NCBI GenBank assembly: GCA_946480695.1
Contig: CAMLKG010000019.1
Span: 16,413-80,412, forward strand
Direction: 5' to 3'
Origin: an uncultured Cellvibrio sp.
GTDB taxonomy: Bacteria; Pseudomonadota; Gammaproteobacteria; Pseudomonadales; Cellvibrionaceae
Length of the DNA: 64,000 nucleotides
Shown: positions 43,226-52,418 of the stretch, in pieces
How positions within the stretch are numbered: position 1 is the first letter of the stretch
Layout: every line of letters begins with the position of its first letter
Translations under genes and position numbers: made by a program
The notes under the pieces: model-generated
What the model was told of the DNA's origin: nothing
Databases searched by the model: none
The model's input: the letters and a program-made list of their open reading frames with translations, nothing else

Positions 43226-43957
43226 ATGAAACCCAATTATCTCTACGTCGCCTTCGCTTCGGCTTTTTTAACACTGGGCTGCACTACACCACCGGTAGCC
43301 GTGGACCAAACCTCCGTGGCGCAGGCAGCGCAACAAACACTGCAGGACGCGGTATATTTTTCCACAATTTTTTCCAGTTGCGCCGCGTTGGGTGGCGATG
43401 TGGAGGTAGAAGCGATTAGCAAGCAATACGATTGGATAAATGCAAACACCAAACTAATACTTGCAGCCGATCAAATTTACAGCCAGCAACAAGCAGCCAA
43501 CACATTTGAATACCAGGGCAAAACCCTTGCACCGGCAGCAATAAAACTTGCGCTGGATGCACGGCAGCGCGCAGTGAGCGAGCTAGCGCTAAACCAGCGT
43601 ACTCCCACGAATAAAATCAAGACATGTGAGTTTCGCCTGGGCAAAATCACCAATAGCAACCACGACCTTGCCCAAGCACCCAATATTGCACCCTATGCGC
43701 TGGAAATATTGAATCATTTACCGCTGGACCAGCAGCTCAATGATTTTCCCAGCCTCGCCGGCGGAATCAGGGAAGTAACACCGGGGTCAAGCTATTACAA
43801 GCTGCTCAATGCCAATGAAGCCGCCTGCCAGTCATCAGCGTTAACGCTGAGCATCGTTAACGAATGGCCAAAAGAAGCCTATGCAAATTTCTGCGCGGAT
43901 AAACCTGTGAAAATCCTTACCTGCGAATGGGGAAAATGCGAATCGAAGAAGCTATAA
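43226..43957 (+). CDS. Lipoprotein of unknown function
   Basis: The 243-residue product has a lipoprotein signal (FASAFLTLGC with Cys19 as the lipidation site). The rest is helical and includes LQDAVYFSTIFSSCAALGG and a cysteine-containing end (CEWGKCESKKL). The even spacing of the remaining cysteines suggests disulphides. I do not recognise a family. It starts 22 bases after the histidine kinase stop, so the two may work in one pathway, for example as an envelope sensor input. That link is inference. Confidence 0.7.
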   Translation: MKPNYLYVAFASAFLTLGCTTPPVAVDQTSVAQAAQQTLQDAVYFSTIFSSCAALGGDVEVEAISKQYDWINANTKLILAADQIYSQQQAANTFEYQGKTLAPAAIKLALDARQRAVSELALNQRTPTNKIKTCEFRLGKITNSNHDLAQAPNIAPYALEILNHLPLDQQLNDFPSLAGGIREVTPGSSYYKLLNANEAACQSSALTLSIVNEWPKEAYANFCADKPVKILTCEWGKCESKKL

Positions 43958-44014
43958 TGCGCGCTCACGGGCTGCCTTCCGGGGTGGCCCGCCTTATCAT
44001 TTAATGAGCCTGCT

Positions 44015-45097
44015 ATGACCGCCATGGATTTTTCCGCTACCCATTACCAATACCAGCTTCGCGAAAAGCTTAACCGGATAAAAAACGATTTTGCCGATTT
44101 TTCCCTTCCCGAAATAGCAGTTTTTCCATCCGCTGAAAAACATTATCGTATGAGAGCAGAGTTTCGTGTGTGGCATCGGCAGGACCATTCCGAATTGGTA
44201 ATGTTTGATGAAGCCAAAAAACCTTATCCGATTGTTGAATTTCCTGTTGGCTCAACCCTCATCAACAAACTGATTCCCGCGTTGCTCGCGGCAATTAACA
44301 ACGACGAGCTTTTGCGACACAAGCTTTATCAAGTTGAATTTTTGACCACACAAAGCGGCGATGCACTGATTACCCTGATTTATCATAAAGAACTAAGCCA
44401 TGCGTGGACTCAAAAGGCAGCAGCACTTAAGCAGCAGCTCGGGGCAGACATTATTGGCCGCAGTCGCAAGCAACGAATACTTGTGGACCGCGATTATGTT
44501 ATCGAGCATATGAATGTATTGGGGCGAGAGTTTATTTACCAACAAGTGGAAGCAAGCTTTACCCAACCCAATGCCGGGGTCTGCCAAGCCATGCTGGCCT
44601 GGGCTGTAGAAAACAGCCGGGAATTGGGAGGTGACTTATTGGAACTTTATTGTGGCAATGGCAATTTTACCCTGCCCTTATCCCAGAATTTTTCCAAAGT
44701 ATTAGCGACTGAAGTTTCAAAAACCTCAGTTGCTTCAGCAATGTTTAATATCGAAAAAAATAAGATCGACAATATTAAAATTGCGCGCATGTCGAGCGAA
44801 GAATTTTCCCAGGCGATGGATGGTGTGCGCGAATTCAATCGTTTGCGCCATGTGAACCTGGCTGATTACCAATTCTCTACCCTATTCGTAGACCCGCCAC
44901 GCGCGGGGCTTGACCCACAGACAACCAGTATTACCCAGGGTTTTGATAACATTATTTATATTTCCTGCAATCCGGAAACCCTGCGTGAAAACCTGCGCAC
45001 CATTACCCAAACACACCAGATCAAAGCTTTCGCCCTTTTTGATCAGTTTCCGTACACACATCATGCAGAATGCGGGGTGATTCTGTGGAAAAAATAG
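44015..45097 (+). CDS. trmA: tRNA (uracil-5-)-methyltransferase
   Basis: TrmA makes m5U54 (ribothymidine) in the T-loop of tRNAs and the same base in tmRNA. The 360-residue protein has the N-terminal HYRMRAEFRVWH motif, the SAM site LELYCGNGNFTLPLS near residue 209, DPPRAGLD near 292 and the catalytic cysteine in IYISCNPETLRENL near 317. The base-acting glutamate is in HHAECGVIL at the end. Length and motifs fit TrmA rather than RlmC or RlmD, because there is no iron-sulphur cysteine cluster. It is convergent with the DUF2489 gene. Confidence 0.97.
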   Translation: MTAMDFSATHYQYQLREKLNRIKNDFADFSLPEIAVFPSAEKHYRMRAEFRVWHRQDHSELVMFDEAKKPYPIVEFPVGSTLINKLIPALLAAINNDELLRHKLYQVEFLTTQSGDALITLIYHKELSHAWTQKAAALKQQLGADIIGRSRKQRILVDRDYVIEHMNVLGREFIYQQVEASFTQPNAGVCQAMLAWAVENSRELGGDLLELYCGNGNFTLPLSQNFSKVLATEVSKTSVASAMFNIEKNKIDNIKIARMSSEEFSQAMDGVREFNRLRHVNLADYQFSTLFVDPPRAGLDPQTTSITQGFDNIIYISCNPETLRENLRTITQTHQIKAFALFDQFPYTHHAECGVILWKK

Positions 45098-45182
45098 TTG
45101 TTGCCTTTAAGCAAATACCCCAGGTTATCCATCGCCCGGCAAAACAAATATGCAACCGGGCCAGTAGATTGGGTGAAGCAAA

Positions 45183-45656
45183 TCAGAACGTCCGACCCTG
45201 GATACGTTTGGCAGCATCCATAACAAAATCATTGAACCCGGACTCATGGTGCAAACGTTCAATATCAAACTTGTTCTGTTCCGCTTTTGACAATTTCCTC
45301 CAGGCATCAAGATAAGGAATATGGCTGGTTTTTTCACGCAACTGGTAAAACGCCGAAAATTCTTCCCTGATAGCAGGTTTTACATCCAGGGAATCAAGCA
45401 AACCTGAAATACGTATACTTGCTTCGGTAAGGGTTAACTCATCATCGTGCAGTGCTTGCGCCAGGATCTGGATGCTTTTATTTAACCATGCGCGCTGTTC
45501 ACGCTGGGCTTGTTGATTTGCTTCCTCCAGGGCTTTGAGTTTTGCCGCGCGCTCTTTTTGCTGGCGGTTTACCTTATAAACAAGACGGGCCGCGACAACG
45601 GACAACACCACAATAATCAATATCCCAACCACAACAAAAAATGATAGCCAATTCAT
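45183..45656 (-). CDS. DUF2489 family membrane-anchored protein
   Basis: The 157-residue protein has one N-terminal helix (FFVVVGILIIVVLSVVAARLVY) and a helical domain with the features of DUF2489: WLNKSIQILAQALHDDELTL, then EASIRISGLLDSL and IPYLDAWRKLSKAEQNKFD. The function is unknown. The family occurs in marine and soil gammaproteobacteria, often near trmA or rmuC, as here. It starts 24 bases after the rmuC stop and is probably co-transcribed with it. Confidence 0.85.
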   Translation of the reverse strand: MNWLSFFVVVGILIIVVLSVVAARLVYKVNRQQKERAAKLKALEEANQQAQREQRAWLNKSIQILAQALHDDELTLTEASIRISGLLDSLDVKPAIREEFSAFYQLREKTSHIPYLDAWRKLSKAEQNKFDIERLHHESGFNDFVMDAAKRIQGRTF

Positions 45657-45680
45657 AAAAAACTCATTAATAAATATAAA

Positions 45681-47201
45681 TCAGAGGTCGTTTTGATCTT
45701 CTGTAGAATCATCCAGTAACAAATTATCCACACCGGCATCCTCCAACAAATTCCCGGCAATACTGCGTTTGGTTTTGGCGCCCAGGCGACGTATATCATC
45801 CACACGTTTTACCAGATTACCGCGGCCGGTTTGCAACCGCTCGCGCGCCTTGGTGTAAGCCTCCTGGGTTTTATTGATGGCATTGCCAATGGCATCCAGG
45901 GATTCCAGCAACAAAACAAATTGATCGTGCAACGCACCCGCATCTCTAGCGATGCGCTCCGCATTTTTATTTTGCTTTTCGTAGCGCCAGATATTCTCCA
46001 CCGTGCGCAATGTAGCCAATAGGGTTGTGGGGCTCACCAGGACAATATGGCGATCATAAGCTTCGCGATACAACCCCGGTTCATGTTGCAATGCCAACAT
46101 GAAGGCCGCTTCGATAGGAATAAAGATAAAGACAAAATCCAGTGCTTTTATGCCGTCGATTTTTTCGTAATCTTTGATACTGAGCCCCTTAATATGATTA
46201 CGCACTGAATTGATATGCGCCGCCAGGTGCTGTTTGCGCTCAAATCCATCCTCACTGTTGCAATATTTTTCGTAATTCACCAAAGAACACTTGGCATCGA
46301 TAACAATATCTTTATTTTCCGGCAAGTGTACAACCACATCCGGCATTAAACGGCTGCCATCATTACCGGTGAAATTGACTTGTGTATCGTATTCGCGGCC
46401 TTTTTGCAGGCCGGATTCCTCCAGCAAACGCTCCAGCACTACTTCGCCCCAGTTGCCCTGGGCCTTGGTGTTACCTTTTAATGCTTGTGCCAGGTTAACA
46501 GCGTCTTCCCCAATCTTTTGCGCTTGCTTTTGCAACTCCTGTACCTGCCCCGCGAGGCGGTTGCGCTCGGCATTTTCCTTTTCGTAAACATCTTCCACTT
46601 TTTTGCGAAACTCGTTGAGTTGAAATTTCAGTGGATCAAGGGTGTTATCGAGCAAGGTTTTGCTATTGGCGCTGAATTGTTGTTGCTTGCTTTCAAAAAT
46701 TTTATTGGCGAGGTTTTCAAATTCCTTTGCCAAATCGGCCTTGGCATTTTGCAATAGCACAAGTTGCTCTGCAAAATGTTTGCGCTCCTGCTCCAGCCGG
46801 GTTTGTAATTCAGTGGCATTTTTTTCCAGCGCCGAAAGCTGCTCATCCTTGCGCCGGGATTGTTGCTGCAATGCCTCAAAATGGCTGGTTTTCTCACGCA
46901 GCGCCGCCGCCTCCTGGCGCGTATCCCCCAATGCCTGCTGGAGTTCCAGCAATTGTTGCTGGCTTGCATGTAATTGGTTTTTAAGTTCTGTTACCTGTAA
47001 CTTCAATTGGCCGGATTCTTGTAACAACGCCGCTTCACGCATATCACTTGCGTGCTGCAATTGTTGCCGGGCAGCTTCCAGTTCATAGGTTTTAGCGAGT
47101 ACCGCCTGATCCTGGCGACGCCCCAGCAGCCAATAAACAATCAACGCACCGACAACCAGCCCCATCAGGCAGGCAAGGGCAATATTCAGGGATGGATTCA
47201 C
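45681..47201 (-). CDS. rmuC: DNA recombination protein RmuC
   Basis: RmuC limits recombination at inverted repeats and has been linked to defence against incoming DNA and to genome stability. The product of about 506 residues has an N-terminal membrane helix (LNIALACLMGLVVGALIVYWLL), a coiled coil (about residues 30-215) and the RmuC domain with NKDIVIDAKCSLVNYEKYC near 300 and the FIPIEAAF motif. The nuclease-like domain contains a D and the DAK triad of the PD-(D/E)XK kind. A GTG at 47201 with GGAG 6 bases before is chosen; a TTG at 47222 is also open. It is divergent from murI. Confidence 0.93.
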   Translation of the reverse strand: MNPSLNIALACLMGLVVGALIVYWLLGRRQDQAVLAKTYELEAARQQLQHASDMREAALLQESGQLKLQVTELKNQLHASQQQLLELQQALGDTRQEAAALREKTSHFEALQQQSRRKDEQLSALEKNATELQTRLEQERKHFAEQLVLLQNAKADLAKEFENLANKIFESKQQQFSANSKTLLDNTLDPLKFQLNEFRKKVEDVYEKENAERNRLAGQVQELQKQAQKIGEDAVNLAQALKGNTKAQGNWGEVVLERLLEESGLQKGREYDTQVNFTGNDGSRLMPDVVVHLPENKDIVIDAKCSLVNYEKYCNSEDGFERKQHLAAHINSVRNHIKGLSIKDYEKIDGIKALDFVFIFIPIEAAFMLALQHEPGLYREAYDRHIVLVSPTTLLATLRTVENIWRYEKQNKNAERIARDAGALHDQFVLLLESLDAIGNAINKTQEAYTKARERLQTGRGNLVKRVDDIRRLGAKTKRSIAGNLLEDAGVDNLLLDDSTEDQNDL

Positions 47202-47342
47202 AGAAAGCTCCACAAAAATCAAACAAGGTTTCGGGGAAACCCGGTTAACAACCGACTCGACTAGGCATTAAGGAGCCCGCCCGCTAAAATCGCGGCCATT
47301 TTAGCAATAGTTTCCACCTGACAGGCTACTGGATTATCGTTC

Positions 47343-48182
47343 ATGAGTATTCCGCCAAATAACAATCCCCGGACAAATGATAAACCCCGCGTCCTCGTCT
47401 TTGATTCCGGGGTCGGCGGCCTGAGTGTGGCCCGGGAGATCCAGCGGCGATTGCCGTGGCTATCCCTTGTGTATGCTTCGGATAACGGCTTTTTTCCCTA
47501 CGGCACCAAAGGGGAAGCGGAATTAGTCAGTCGGGTGGATCGGGTGATCCAGCGCTTATTGCAGGAATACCCGGTGGATATACTTGTCATCGCCTGCAAT
47601 ACCGCCAGTACCCTTACCCTGCCCCATTTACGCAGCTATTTGGACCTGCCCATTGTGGGCGTAGTGCCGGCCATAAAACCCGCCGCCAAATTAAGCCAAT
47701 CCGGTGTGATTGGTTTGCTGGCCACACCGGCCACAGTTGCGCGGCCTTATACCCATGAATTGATACGGGAATATGCAACCGGTTGCGATGTGATATCCCT
47801 TGGCAGTAGCGAGCTGGTTCAAATTGCCGAACAAAAGCTTCGCAGTGAAACTATCGACGAACACGCTATTGTTCGTGTTACCTCACAGCTGATGCAACAC
47901 GATAACGCGTTGCGGATGGATGTATTAGTGCTGGCCTGCACTCACTTTCCGTTATTAAAGGAAGAACTTGCAGCCCACTTGCCTGCAACCATCCAGCTAA
48001 TTGACTCCGGCGAGGCCATCGCGCGCAGGGTGGAATATTTATTGGAAGAAAAAACAGGGACTGTAAACGAAGTTCCAAACCATATCGCGGTATTCACCAA
48101 AAAAACAATTGAAGCGGAACAACTCAAGCCTGCGTTACTGTCGTTCAATATTAACAAAATGGATTTCCTGGATATCCAATAA
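47343..48182 (+). CDS. murI: Glutamate racemase
   Basis: MurI makes D-glutamate for peptidoglycan. The 279-residue protein starts with the family motif VFDSGVGGLSVAREI near residue 20 and carries both catalytic cysteines: IACNTASTLTLPHL near residue 84 and LACTHFPLLKEEL near 197. The histidine after the second cysteine is present. The last 20 residues are not conserved. It is transcribed alone and divergent from rmuC, with a 140-base gap that holds the promoters. Confidence 0.96.
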   Translation: MSIPPNNNPRTNDKPRVLVFDSGVGGLSVAREIQRRLPWLSLVYASDNGFFPYGTKGEAELVSRVDRVIQRLLQEYPVDILVIACNTASTLTLPHLRSYLDLPIVGVVPAIKPAAKLSQSGVIGLLATPATVARPYTHELIREYATGCDVISLGSSELVQIAEQKLRSETIDEHAIVRVTSQLMQHDNALRMDVLVLACTHFPLLKEELAAHLPATIQLIDSGEAIARRVEYLLEEKTGTVNEVPNHIAVFTKKTIEAEQLKPALLSFNINKMDFLDIQ

Positions 48183-48208
48183 AAAAGCCGCCATTCACGG
48201 CGGCTTTT
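48183..48208. terminator. Bidirectional terminator, murI/BON gene
   Basis: A perfect 10-bp stem (AAAAGCCGCC with GGCGGCTTTT) with a 6-base loop begins right after the murI stop and lies 24 bases from the convergent BON-lipoprotein stop. Confidence 0.9.
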
Positions 48209-48231
48209 AAACGGCTCGCAAATACGCCGTA

Positions 48232-48543
48232 TCACTTCACACGAATATCATTCTTCACTGATTTGACGCCTTTTACGCCGCGCGCAACCTGCTCCGCTTT
48301 ACCGATGTGTGATCGTTGAGCGACAAACCCGCTAAGTTGAACGACGCCTTTAAATGTTTCGACCTGGATTTCAGTAGCCTTCAACTCATCATCCTCCACA
48401 AAAGCGGCTTTAACCTTGGTGGTAATTACTGCGTCATCAAGATATTCGCCCGTACTTTTTTCTTTGGATGTTGAAGCGCATCCGGTTACAGCCATAATAA
48501 ATGCCAGGAAAATTGCGCTAAAAGTATAACTAATTGCCTTCAT
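48232..48543 (-). CDS. BON domain lipoprotein, OsmY-like
   Basis: The 103-residue protein has a lipoprotein signal (FIMAVTGC, Cys22) and one BON domain (DDAVITTKVKAAFVEDDELK, then VVQLSGFVAQRSHIGKAEQV and VKSVKNDIRV). BON domains bind phospholipids and help envelope resistance to osmotic stress. The start at 48543 follows AAGGAG. It sits at the downstream end of a minus-strand envelope group with the DUF3309, OmpA and DUF4398 genes. The group looks like a general stress set. Confidence 0.92.
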   Translation of the reverse strand: MKAISYTFSAIFLAFIMAVTGCASTSKEKSTGEYLDDAVITTKVKAAFVEDDELKATEIQVETFKGVVQLSGFVAQRSHIGKAEQVARGVKGVKSVKNDIRVK

Positions 48544-48601
48544 AAAAAACTCCTTATCGGTTTTTAGTTTATGTTGGTTAAGCAACGCGAGGTGAACGCC
48601 G

Positions 48602-48760
48602 CTAGATATACCCGAGTAAAAGTAGAATTATTAAAATAACGATAACCAATCCCAGGCCGCCACTTGGACCGTATCCCCAACCACGGCTATAAGGCCACGC
48701 GGGAATTGCGCCTATAAGGATGAGTATTAACACGATTAGCAAAATTGTACCTAATGACAT
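48602..48760 (-). CDS. DUF3309-type small membrane protein
   Basis: A 52-residue protein too short for many ORF lists. It starts MSLGTILLIVLILILIGAIP, continues AWPYSRGWGYGPSGGLG and ends in a second hydrophobic helix (VIVILIILLLLGYI). This is the form of DUF3309 proteins, small two-helix membrane proteins common in proteobacteria and often linked with stress genes. A GGGGGT ribosome site precedes the ATG at 48760. It lies between the OmpA-like lipoprotein and the BON lipoprotein. The function is unknown. Confidence 0.88.
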   Translation of the reverse strand: MSLGTILLIVLILILIGAIPAWPYSRGWGYGPSGGLGLVIVILIILLLLGYI

Positions 48761-48839
48761 GGTGACCCCCTAGCTCGATGAAAGTTAACCTCAATCCTGC
48801 AACTTCCTGTAATAATTAATTTTCCTCCTGAATCCAGAG

Positions 48840-49598
48840 TTAATTCGCAATAACAATTTCCACCCGTCTATTTAGCTGGCGCCCTGACGATGAATCGTTA
48901 CTTGCGACCGGTGAACTTTCACCTTTTCCAACAGCGGTGACCCTGTTGGCTGCCACTCCCTGACCGATCAAGAAAGCTTTTACTGAATCGGCACGACGTT
49001 GCGATAATTCCTGGTTATAGCTTTCACTGCCAACACTATCTGTGTGACCTTCAATAACCAATGCACGGTCCGGTTGTTGATTGAGAAACGCTACCAGCTT
49101 GGTCAAGTTTGCGTGCGCGTTTGATTTCAAATCCGCTTTACCGGTTTCAAACAACACATCGCCCAAGGTAACAATCAAACCGCGCTCCGTTTGCTTTGCA
49201 TTTAAATCTGCAATTTGGCGACGCAAGGCTTCAGCCTCTTGTGTGCGCGCATCCAATTGCGCTGCGGTAGCTCTGTCGCCCAGTGCTTTACGCTGGTCTT
49301 CCAGGTAGCGGGCTTCCGCTAACGCGCGCGCCGTATCGACTTTTCGGTCCGCCAGGTAAATGTTGTGCTTGCTTAACGCTTTGTCACCAATAGGCTCTTC
49401 AGCGCGGCGTACAGCAGCTTCCGCGTCTTTAATAGCAACAGGTGCAAGGCTCGCCAGGTTGGGGTCGGATTGTAATTGCGATAACTTATTCCGCACCTGT
49501 ACCGCTTCATCGGGTACCTTTGGCCCTGCGCACGCGACGAGTAACATGGCTGAGAACAACATTGAAATCAACGCCGGAAAAGAATTTGGCTGTCTCAT
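48840..49598 (-). CDS. OmpA-family lipoprotein with DUF4398 N-terminal part
   Basis: The 252-residue lipoprotein (signal ending LLVACAG, Cys23) has a DUF4398-like helical part (about 25-130, SLAPVAIKDAEAAVRRAEEP) and a C-terminal OmpA domain that binds peptidoglycan, with LFETGKADLKSNAHANL, IEGHTDSVGSESYNQELSQR and the NRRVEI end. Its ATG overlaps the upstream DUF4398 stop by 4 bases (ATGA). The two proteins share the helical module, so they may form a complex that links outer membrane and wall. It would act in envelope stability. Confidence 0.93.
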   Translation of the reverse strand: MRQPNSFPALISMLFSAMLLVACAGPKVPDEAVQVRNKLSQLQSDPNLASLAPVAIKDAEAAVRRAEEPIGDKALSKHNIYLADRKVDTARALAEARYLEDQRKALGDRATAAQLDARTQEAEALRRQIADLNAKQTERGLIVTLGDVLFETGKADLKSNAHANLTKLVAFLNQQPDRALVIEGHTDSVGSESYNQELSQRRADSVKAFLIGQGVAANRVTAVGKGESSPVASNDSSSGRQLNRRVEIVIAN

Positions 49599-49996
49599 AA
49601 TGCACCCCCTGAATTACGTTGCAGTTCCTGTTGAAGTGTGTCGATATTTTTATTGAGTTGATCGTTCACTTCCTGTGCTTTTGCAGCCTGTGCTTTTGCG
49701 GTAGCTAACTCAGCATCCGCACGGGATTGTTCTGCCAGGCGAGCGGCACGTACCATTTCTTTTTTCGCAACGGCCACACGCGCCTCCGTTAATTTATCGC
49801 GCGCTTCACCCAGCTCGGGAGCTGCATAATCTGCAACCCGTGCTTGTTCCGCATTTGCAATTGCCAACTCGGCTGCTTGCAATACCTCCGTGGGTTCCTT
49901 GGGAGTAGAGGCGCAACCGGCCAGCACACCGCAAATAACACATGCCGACAGCAAAGGTATGTATCCCCTACCTCCATGAGTAAACAATTTATTCAT
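49595..49996 (-). CDS. DUF4398 domain lipoprotein
   Basis: The 133-residue lipoprotein (GVLAGCASTPKEP, lipidated Cys28) has the DUF4398 helix pair: AAELAIANAEQARVADYAAP, then LGEARDKLTEARVAVAKKEM and RAARLAEQSRADAELATAKA, rich in Ala, Glu and Lys like a coiled coil. The start at 49996 follows GAGGAGAA. It is the first gene of the envelope group. The downstream OmpA lipoprotein has the same module. Confidence 0.9.
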   Translation of the reverse strand: MNKLFTHGGRGYIPLLSACVICGVLAGCASTPKEPTEVLQAAELAIANAEQARVADYAAPELGEARDKLTEARVAVAKKEMVRAARLAEQSRADAELATAKAQAAKAQEVNDQLNKNIDTLQQELQRNSGGAL

Positions 49997-50205
49997 GGTG
50001 ATTCTCCTCATAGAAATGATTTGTTCATATAGGGGGACAGCCAAGCGCTATGCGAGTTCCGAGGGATATAAAGGCAGATTGATAGGGAAAAAACGGAGCA
50101 AATGCAAAATAAACAAAGCGGCGTAAAAATCCTTATCAAAAAACTGGCAACTGACTGAATATAATTATTTTTTAGCAATGTAACTTTTACAACAAAAATA
50201 CCTTG

Positions 50206-50240
50206 CAAAAAAAATCCCCCAAAAAAATGTTGGAGGATTT
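50206..50240 (-). terminator. Terminator of the CBS gene
   Basis: On the minus strand AAATCCTCC pairs with GGGGGATTT with one mismatch across a T-rich loop and is followed by eight T. The rest of the 49997-50281 gap shows nothing else clear. Confidence 0.75.
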
Positions 50241-50281
50241 ATCTTTTTTCGTTATTTATCGGCACCGATTATCAAGCGTGG

Positions 50282-50794
50282 CTACACCACTAATCGTAAC
50301 TCCTGCCCATCCGGTTGAAAGTGGCGCAATATATCCATGCTGGTTATCACACCCAATGCGATTTTATGTTCCGTGACGACCACGCGATGGACATTATTGC
50401 GCACCATCACTGCCGCTACCTCGCCCACACTGGCGTCTTGTCGCACAGTAATAATTTCACGCTGCATAATTTGGTGCACGGTACAATTGTATTCGGCACG
50501 GCTGCTCCAATCGCGCAGGCTCGCTTCATCCAAATCTATTTCGCAGGTTTCACGATAGTAATTGCGCAATGCATCGCGGCGGCGACCTTCATCCATATTG
50601 CTGAATTTAAAGATATCCGAAACCGTAACCACGCCAACTAATTCGTGGTCGGAGGCAATAACAGGCGCGCCGGAAATACTATGTTTAAGGAAAAATTCCG
50701 CCAGGCGATGGATAGTCCAGCCTTCATAGGCGCTTAACAGGGTTTTACTCATAATGGTTTTGGCGGTAACAGGATTATTATTACTTATCGACAT
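50282..50794 (-). CDS. Two-CBS-domain protein
   Basis: The 170-residue protein is made of two CBS domains (about 12-70 with HSISGAPVIASDHELVGVVT, and 105-165 with NVHRVVVTEHKIALGVITSMD). Such paired CBS domains bind adenine nucleotides and act as energy or stress sensors. The segment between them (RRRDALRNYYRETCEIDLDE) is helical and not recognised. The ATG at 50794 follows GGAGAAAG. The longer frame to 50929 has no family match. No fused output domain exists, so its partner is unknown. Confidence 0.88.
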   Translation of the reverse strand: MSISNNNPVTAKTIMSKTLLSAYEGWTIHRLAEFFLKHSISGAPVIASDHELVGVVTVSDIFKFSNMDEGRRRDALRNYYRETCEIDLDEASLRDWSSRAEYNCTVHQIMQREIITVRQDASVGEVAAVMVRNNVHRVVVTEHKIALGVITSMDILRHFQPDGQELRLVV

Positions 50795-50933
50795 ATTATC
50801 TTTCTCCAAATGATGCAGAAATAAATAGCTTATTAAGTATTGACGCCAAAACCTGACATTCAAATAAGAACGGAAAAAAATGGGGCTCCAATTAGATTTT
50901 TTTCGCATTAAGAAAAAAATAAACCTCATCCAA

Positions 50934-50968
50934 ATAAAAGCCGCCGACAGGAAACCTGGCGGCGGCTT
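50934..50968 (-). terminator. Terminator of the MFS carrier gene
   Basis: A 9-bp stem (AAGCCGCCG with CGGCGGCTT) with a further CAGG/CCTG pairing lies after the MFS stop on the minus strand, with TTTTATTT downstream. Confidence 0.8.
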
Positions 50969-50999
50969 ATAAGGAAATAGGGATTTTTCCCGCTATAGG

Positions 51000-52418
51000 C
51001 TATAGATTGGTAATGGGCTTGTATTTAGGTACCAGCGTGCGCATTACAAACCAGGCGATTAAATAAGCAGTTGCGCAAATGGTGAACATGATGGTGTAAC
51101 CCATGGCGATGTTGCCCGCTTTTTCATAGTGATCAAACAACGCTCCACCCAATTTATTCAGTAGCACACCGCCCATACCCCCCGCAAAACCACCAATTCC
51201 GACCACTGAGCCTACCGCCTTTTTGGGAAACATATCAGACACAGTGGTGAATATATTGGCCGACCAGGCCTGGTGAGCAGACGCGCCCAGCGCGATCAGC
51301 AGGACTGGAATCCACACCGAAATATGTCCTAAAGGCTGGGCCAGGAGTACTACCAATGGCACTAGCGCGATAATGAACATCGCGGTACGGCGCGCATTAA
51401 ATACATCCATACCTTTTTTGATGAAATATCCCGGGAAGGCACCGCCGCCGATACTGCCGAACATGGTGAGGGTATAGATAAGTGCGATTGGCAATGCGAT
51501 TTCGGTTTTTTCCATGCCGTGTTGCGCGCTCAGGTAAATAGGCAACCAGAAAAGGAAGAACCACCAAACACCATCGGTCATAAATTTGCCGAATGCAAAC
51601 GCCCAGGTTTGGCGGTAACCCAACAAGGTAAACCAGGAGGTTTTGACCTCCTCCTCCACCGCTTCAACGGCTTCAACATCGGAGTTAATATATGCGCGTT
51701 CTGCAACGCCCAGGCGTTTTTGCTCGCTGGGTTTGTCATACCACACCCACCAAAAGCCAATCCACACGAATCCGATAATACCCACGATAATAAATGCCCA
51801 TTGCCAGCCCCACATCACACCGATCACAGGTACGGTCAAGGGCGCCAGGATTGCCCCGACATTCGCCCCGGAATTAAAAATCCCGGTGGCAAATGAACGC
51901 TCTTTTTTGGGGAAGTATTCGGCGGTTGCCTTAATGGCCGCCGGAAAGTTACCCGCTTCACCAAATGCCAGCACGGCGCGGGCAATCATAAAACCAGCTA
52001 CGGAATAAACGGTTATGGCGGCAACCCCGTTAACCGTGCCAGTCGCCTGGTCAATATCCGCCAACCCGATCCAGTTGAGGAAGGTGTAGAAAATCGCCCC
52101 CATTTCATAGGCGAACGCATGGATAGCAGCACCAAAAGACCATATCGCAATAGCGATGATATAGCCGTTCCTGGTACCGAATTTGTCGATAAAACGACCG
52201 GCGAAGACCATGGAAATCGCGTAGACAAAGGTAAACAGCGCGGTGATGTTGCCGTAATCATTGTTGTTCCAGCTGTAGAGCTGCATCAGCTCCGGGGACA
52301 ACAGGCTCAACACCTGGCGATCGAGGTAGTTAACTGTGGTAGCAAAAAATAACAGACCGCAAATGGTCCAACGGTAATTGCCAACCGGCTGTTGGCCAAG
52401 AAGAGTTTGCTGGTTCAT
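51000..52418 (-). CDS. MFS transporter, hexuronate (ACS) type
   Basis: The 472-residue carrier has twelve predicted helices and the family opening RWTICGLLFFATTVNYLDRQ, GRFIDKFGTRNGYI in the first cytoplasmic loop, and GEAGNFPAAIKATAEYFPKK, which is the diagnostic ACS-family motif. Members import hexuronates such as galacturonate and glucuronate or related sugar acids by proton symport. In a plant-wall degrader this would take up pectin products. The substrate within the class cannot be decided. No uronate catabolic genes adjoin it in the window. Confidence 0.88.
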   Translation of the reverse strand: MNQQTLLGQQPVGNYRWTICGLLFFATTVNYLDRQVLSLLSPELMQLYSWNNNDYGNITALFTFVYAISMVFAGRFIDKFGTRNGYIIAIAIWSFGAAIHAFAYEMGAIFYTFLNWIGLADIDQATGTVNGVAAITVYSVAGFMIARAVLAFGEAGNFPAAIKATAEYFPKKERSFATGIFNSGANVGAILAPLTVPVIGVMWGWQWAFIIVGIIGFVWIGFWWVWYDKPSEQKRLGVAERAYINSDVEAVEAVEEEVKTSWFTLLGYRQTWAFAFGKFMTDGVWWFFLFWLPIYLSAQHGMEKTEIALPIALIYTLTMFGSIGGGAFPGYFIKKGMDVFNARRTAMFIIALVPLVVLLAQPLGHISVWIPVLLIALGASAHQAWSANIFTTVSDMFPKKAVGSVVGIGGFAGGMGGVLLNKLGGALFDHYEKAGNIAMGYTIMFTICATAYLIAWFVMRTLVPKYKPITNL

